32,773 bases of DNA, from assembly GCA_022376515.1 (NCBI GenBank), contig WTXI01000376.1, positions 1 through 32,773 of the forward strand. Reading direction: 5' to 3'. The DNA is from Lactifluus volemus (Eukaryota; Basidiomycota; Agaricomycetes; Russulales; Russulaceae). A program made the position numbers and the translations under genes. This document shows positions 22,563 through 32,773 of the stretch, in pieces. How positions within the stretch are numbered: position 1 is the first letter of the stretch; every line of letters starts with the position of its first letter. The notes beneath the pieces were generated by a model, which saw only the letters and a program-made list of their open reading frames with translations, was not told the DNA's origin and searched no databases.

Positions 22563-23377
22563 CGTGACGTATAATGACGCCACGGTATCTAGCTTAAAGG
22601 TTGCTATTCTTATAGCCAGTAATTCGCCTAAATGCCCGACCACATGTCGTTGCCAGGTGGCAGATGACTCACCTGACATGCTTGGGCATGATCCACCGAG
22701 GCCGCGGACAGAGTGAAATCGCAAGTGTAAATCAGGACTCGCGCGGTTCACGGAGAGCATGTATGATACACGAGGGGATGTCTCAGCCTAGTCGTCAACT
22801 TGAAAGAGAGAGAGGTCCAGGCTAATTATAGGAACGGTGGAGACGGTCCTGCAATACTAGGACCACTAGATGCCGAACGAGCTTGAACTGTACGCGCACA
22901 CTCAGTCGAAACACTACCTTACGCCGTTGAAAAGATGGATTGAGTATCACAAATGAGCTCGTCAATGGATAAATTTGAAAATAGCATCACTGCCAGTGGT
23001 GTAAATCGGCTTTGTCTCTGAGTCGAAGTCACGTGTCAGACTCGGAAGATTCGGCTGAGGAGTGGGGATTGGCCGAGGGTGAGGACAAGTATGTGGGTGA
23101 GTATGGTAAGGGCGAGGACGACAAGGATGATGACGATCCCTTGACCCTTCAGCTTTAGCAATTAATTATCAAGATCTTGACTGTCTTCTTACCACAGTCA
23201 TCTCATGTTTATTTATGGATTTAGAGTGACTTCTTGGCATTGATTGAGTCGGATGATTCGCACGCTTCGTTTTTAACCCGAAACTCGGGCTCGGTCGGAA
23301 GACCGACTCGTGAAACTTGCTTGGCCTTGCTCCCGCTCATTGTACAAGTTCATCTCTCTTGAACTTGGACCAGTGAC
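22563..23377. promoter_or_regulatory. Divergent intergenic region between carboxylesterase and NADH dehydrogenase
   Basis: About 815 bases hold the promoters of both flanking genes. No TATA box stands out. It also contains a short acidic open frame at 23006-23158 (described separately). Nothing else could be assigned. Confidence 0.4.
23006..23158 (+). other. Acidic open frame, possible terminal-exon relic
   Basis: An open stretch without a start codon reads SRSHVSDSEDSAEEWGLAEG, then EDKYVGEYGKGEDDKDDDD, and ends PLTLQL before TAG. Such an acidic, Glu/Asp/Gly-rich run is more protein-like than random spacer DNA. It has no partner exon, sits in a promoter region, and belongs to no family I recognise. 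Purine-rich promoter DNA could produce the same thing by chance. Confidence 0.25.
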
Positions 23378-25735
23378 ATGCCTGCCATTTTCTGTACGTC
23401 TCACTCGCCAATTATTGTGCGCGCTATTTTCCCTTAACATCATTTTCGCAGTTCGCGCGACTACATCAGTCTCCTTGATTCGTTCCTTACCGAGGCAATT
23501 CCCATTGGGTCCTAGACTCGGACAGGCCCAGGTCTTTTGTAAATCTTTCTCTACTCCTTCTGTCACTTCGGTAGATATCTACGGCTTTCTGCAATTGACC
23601 GTACTCTCTTCTCACTCCTTATCGTTCTAGCAGACTCCACCACCACCACCACCACCACCACCCCATCCGGAGCTCTCTAGATGGCGTCGCGCCCTTCAAG
23701 CTCTTGGAAGAGTTACCCTCATCACCATCTTGACTTCTGGCTCTGTCTTTTACTATATAACCCAGAAAAATCGAAATCCCGGGCCACAGCTGCCATTCGA
23801 TCCCTCGAAGAAGAACGTTGTCGTCGTCGGTAGTGGATGGGCCTCAACCGCGTTTCTTAAGAGTCTTGATACGTCAGACTACAACGTGACTGTCATCAGC
23901 CCCCGTAACTTCTTCCTCTTCACTCCGCTGTTGCCGAGTGTCGCAGTCGGTACTCTGGCCACCAGTTCTATTTTGCAACGTAGGTCGGAATCTCCAAGTT
24001 TATCAGATTCCCGACCCTCACACACGACAAGCTATTCGTTACTTGACTCGTCACAAAGATCGAAAAATTACCGTCATTGAGGCCGACGCAAAATCTGTCG
24101 ATGTCAGTATGCAGTATGAATCATCCTTCATCCAGTAGCCGTCCTCATGTGGACCCTAGCCTTTAGCAAAAACCATCACTTTTGCAGGTGTGTGTTCTTC
24201 ATACTGATATATGCTTAGCTTATTCTGTTATGCAGACGAGACGGAAGTTCAGGGTGAAGTTTCGTCGACCACCATACCATTTGACTATCTCATCTATGCC
24301 GTTGGCGCGGAAACACAAACGTTCGGTATTCCAGGCGTCAAGGAGCACGCCTGTTTTATGAAGGAAATTCAAGACGCTGAGAAGGTAACTTCGCATCTCA
24401 GGTACGATGAAGGGTGATCATTCTAATCTTATATAATAGTTCAAGCGTCGATTTATGGATTGTACGTTTCAACAAGGTGGTTCACTTATAGAGCTCTCAT
24501 TACTGCCCTAGGCGTGGAGTCGGCTGGCTTCCCTGGTCAAAGAGAGGAAGAAATCGAGCGTTTGCTCCACATGGTGAGCCTTTCCAGACAGAGATTCGCG
24601 ATCAGCTGTTGATAATTCCAGGTTGTCGTCGGCGGTGGCCCAACTGGAATTGAAGTCAGGTTGGTTATGCAGCACTCTCACCCATCTGCCTCTAACATCT
24701 CTCTAGCGGAGAATTACATGATTTCCTCGAAGTCAGCCTTTTTCTAGCCATTCACACCCTTCATCTCATCTATTTTAGGATGACCTCACATTTTGGTATC
24801 CGGAACTCTCGAGCAAGATCAAGATTACGCTCATCGAAGCCTTGCCCTCAGTGTTGTCCATGTTCAGCAGGGAACTGATCGACTATACCGTATCAACCTT
24901 CAAAGAGTCGAAGATTGACATCTTGACGGGGACGATGGTAAAGGAGATCAAGGAGAAGAGTGTTGTACTGCAGATGCCCGACAAGAGCATCAAGGAGGTG
25001 CCAGTCGGTCTAGTTGTCTGGGCCGGAGGAAATAAAGCACGGGCCGTGTCAGTTGACCTCATGTCGCGCCTGCCCGATGCCCAGAAGAATAAACGTGGTA
25101 TCACCGTTGACGGTAATGCTACATTTCCGTCTTCGCGAACCCTTTCTAACGTCATTGATTTGTACGTCAAAGATCACCTCCGCATGGCCGGCACAGACGG
25201 CACCATCTTCGCCCTGGGTGACTGTACCTCCACACAGTACGCGCCCACAGCGCAAGTTGCTTCGCAGCAAGGGGCGTACATTGCACGCCTGTTTAAACAG
25301 CTCGCGAAGCGCGATGCTTTGCTGGAACAGATTTCAATTTCCAAGCAGGAGGGAACAAGCACTGAGAGCCTGGAGAAGCAACTTGCAAAATTAGAGAACT
25401 TGCGGCCGTTCCACTACTCGCACCAGGGTTCACTCGCTTATATTGGCTCAGAGAAAGCAATTGCGGATTTGGAATTTCTCCATCACAAAGTAGGACTACC
25501 GCCCTGTCATCACCAACTCACTCAATTCTGACCCTGTCCATAGTTTTCCTCGGGAGGCGTTGCGACTTTCCTGTTCTGGCGGAGTGCTTACTTGAGCACG
25601 CTCTTCTCCTTGCGGAATCGCGTGTTGGTCGCTACCGATTGGCTGAAAGTGAAATTGTTCGGGCGGTACGCGGCTGATGTGTTACAGTTATTGTATCTGA
25701 CTAACGGTGTTCCCAGCGATCTCGTTCGGGACTAG
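23378..25735 (+). CDS. Alternative (type II) NADH:ubiquinone oxidoreductase
   Basis: A single-subunit flavoenzyme of the mitochondrial inner membrane that passes NADH electrons to ubiquinone without proton pumping. Fourteen exons splice to about 555 residues: 23378-23393, 23452-23570, 23631-23979, 24032-24106, 24167-24187, 24236-24384, 24440-24461, 24512-24573, 24622-24659, 24707-24731, 24779-25112, 25173-25489, 25544-25665, 25717-25735. The N-terminus is an Arg/Ser-rich presequence ([15 protein letters not shown]), then a run of about eight Pro from a CCA repeat, then a hydrophobic segment ([16 protein letters not shown]). The FAD Rossmann motif is [14 protein letters not shown] (about 108-121), the NADH motif [19 protein letters not shown] (about 272), then FALGDCTST. 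The C-terminus [28 protein letters not shown] fits membrane-bound Nde/Ndi enzymes. No EF-hand insertion is seen. The 60-nt intron 25113-25172 keeps frame if retained; splicing restores [15 protein letters not shown]. Confidence 0.95.
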
Positions 25736-26067
25736 ACACTGGGATCATATCGATCATACCCAGCCCGTCCTCCATTTTAAGATTTGGATTTCTCTCTGAC
25801 CATAGATCCTACTTTATGTCCACTTTTTTGTTTTGTTTTTGACTATACAGATACAATCAGGACATCCATGTAGACTCGCTCTCGATTTGGGTTCATGTTT
25901 AATTTGAATTAGATATTCCCCGATGACCATGGTCGTCATTAGATCGTTCCGATGTCTTACGTTAGGCCATTTGGGACAAAGCATTCCGATTCCCACGGGC
26001 ATCATAGAGTATTTACTGGGCATTGGGTGGAATAGCCATGACGAAAGGCTAATCATCAACTCTCCCC
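25736..26067 (+). promoter_or_regulatory. Intergenic region upstream of AROM
   Basis: 332 bases between two tandem genes. It must contain the NADH dehydrogenase 3' UTR and the AROM promoter. A T-rich run (25829-25842) is visible, but no clear TATA box or known site. Confidence 0.4.
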
Positions 26068-31155
<5,088 letters not shown>

Positions 31156-32773
31156 GCTTTATTTTTCATCAACACTCATAATGATGGGTGGCGTGATTTG
31201 GGGGCGCATCTGTTAAAGTTCAATTGATAAAGTAAATAATCGTTGAGGGGTTTCGTGGGGGTCTGTTTCTTCTAGTGGTAGAGCTACCTTTGTAATACAA
31301 TTAGATTCAGTCGATGCAAGACGCGTCCCGCGCCACTGAGCAATAACTCCTCGGCTTCTCTCTATCAAGTTGGGATCAGATCGTGACGTCCACCCCTTAT
31401 ACGGAGAAAGCCCGGCACACATTTGGGCGGACCCGTGGGGGCTTCGCGCATTTGTAGCGCTTACTTGTTAGCTCATGACTGAAGGGGAGAAGAGCATCGT
31501 TTATGGGGTCCGAAATTAGTACAGCATGCCTCATGTATCCCACGCTACATCACACTAGGTTCACAGACAGTGACAGAAACAGAAAGGTGTGGGAGACTCC
31601 GAGAACTGGTGGGACAGACTCTCCAAAACGGGACATATAACTGCCAAAAAAGGCATGATAAGACGGAAGGATCTGACCCCAGGCACTAACCGGGGGAAAG
31701 GTGGAGCTGCCCCCGTCTTTTGTATTTTGTTTTTGGACTCCCTTCTTTTTTTTTTTAATGGCACTACGTATGGGGGAGGTTTGTGGCAGGATTGTTGATG
31801 TGTATAGTGTGCCTGAGCTAAAGGGGGGGAGCCTCATGGTTCGGCTACTGAGGTGCCAGGGAACACGTGTTCAGTGAGTTATATAACGAGTACTACTGTA
31901 CTTTTTCGACGGCGGGCTTCTACAGTGCTTGTACGGCACGATTGACGTTTGGAGTGGGAGATAGCGTGGCGTTTCATGGGCGGTTCGGGCGGGTTGAAGG
32001 GGGGGGGAAGGGACCTGACGTCAACCTTGGCTGACGTTTTTGTCCATACACTAGTTTGGGTTGCGGAATTGAAGAAAACCGTTGACGTGCGCTTTAATTT
32101 TGATCCCTGTCATGCATGGTTCGACGTCGGCGAGCTCAAAATTTGATTAAAAGGCCCTAAATTTAGTGCGAGGATGCGGTTCAACCAAACAAAAAAAAAA
32201 TGGAGGGTCCCGGGTGTATACAACTGTGTGTGGGTTTCAAGTTGACATTAAAAATGATTCTCGACGGTTGGGAGGAGGAACACGTGTAGGGGTTGGGTGC
32301 CATATTAGCGCAGCAGAGCGCTGAAAAAAAAAACTCCCCGTTAATAACGCGGTTGCCTGCATATTTCAAAGACATGGGAAACTACACCTTGGGCCCTGCG
32401 ACGACTCCCGGGTTGGGCATTACGGTAAACATGGACCCGTGCATAGAAGTCGAGCCGTCAAAGTCACCAGGAAACGTCAGGCACCGGCGGCTTTGAGTGC
32501 CACAGACGCGCTCACTCTGCCGTGAACTTTCAAGCGGGTTCTTATCTTGACGATCAAACGTGACAGACACATGTCGGTTGTACTGTCTTGCCGAGCCGCT
32601 CGCTTCCCGTTTGACAGCCCTGTCATGTAAAAAAAATTAATATTTCCCCAAGAAGCATGGCTTGAACCATATCATCGTTTGCCGCAGGAGGTGGAGCAGA
32701 AATTTCAAAAAAAAGAAGCATCGCATCGAGCTGGCGAAGCAGTTGGTACTTATGGGACCTTTTCGTTATCATA
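31156..32773. other. Gene-free stretch to the window end
   Basis: The first bases are the AROM 3' UTR. The rest has many mononucleotide runs (for example T at 31746-31756, A at 32191-32199 and 32323-32332, G at 32000-32007) and no supported gene, tRNA or repeat array. Short open frames on both strands lack motifs and splice support. Confidence 0.45.

Noticed and set aside
25113..25172. 20-residue insertion before the GDCTST motif of the NADH dehydrogenase
   Set aside because: The stretch is a 60-nt in-frame GT..AG intron; splicing restores the conserved GITVDDHLRM.
31270..31330. tRNA-like text (tagtggtagagct)
   Set aside because: No matching B box, no acceptor stem and no cloverleaf could be formed.

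Overview
The window is nuclear DNA of a filamentous basidiomycete, most likely an Agaricomycete. Coding regions are cut by many introns of about 40-75 nt with GT..AG ends (a few GC..AG). There are no bacterial-type operons. The gene set is fungal housekeeping: pentafunctional AROM, type II NADH dehydrogenase, NAM9-type uS4m, gamma-tubulin complex GCP2, V-ATPase subunit E, MTR4. Gene models were built by hand from splice signals, reading phase and remembered family motifs; no database search was run.

Layout: 1-2246 (-) holds GCP2, cut off at the window edge, with at least six single-base frameshifts in its first 630 bases. Then come mitochondrial ribosomal protein uS4m/NAM9 (+, 2555-3646) and V-ATPase subunit E (+, 3814-4769). 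4770-6430 is a decayed zone with an ORF relic (-) and a rearranged copy of the catalase 3' end (copy A) containing a 56-bp near-perfect palindrome. 6544-7667 (+) is an unrecognised multi-exon gene. 8300-9548 (-) is a GNAT acetyltransferase fused to a Mss4/DSS4-like zinc domain, sharing a 141-bp divergent promoter with a two-HMG-box mitochondrial protein (+, 9690-10727). A tRNA-Asp (-) precedes the MTR4 helicase (+, 11111-14830), and a second tRNA-Asp (+) lies at 16051-16134. An intact catalase (+, 16867-18842) follows, then a relic zone with a second catalase 3' fragment (copy B, 19984-20245). A secreted type-B carboxylesterase (-, 20357-22562) faces away from an alternative NADH dehydrogenase (+, 23378-25735). 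AROM (+, 26068-31155) carries one single-base frameshift. 31156-32773 shows no gene.

The genes are not a pathway cluster. Respiration and mitochondrial upkeep (uS4m, HMG-box protein, NADH dehydrogenase), RNA surveillance (MTR4), aromatic amino-acid synthesis (AROM) and peroxide removal (catalase) lie side by side. The most unusual parts are the GNAT-Mss4 fusion, the two broken catalase 3' copies flanking the intact gene (one with a long hairpin), the paired tRNA-Asp genes with unrelated 11-nt introns, and the concentration of frameshifts at the left edge.
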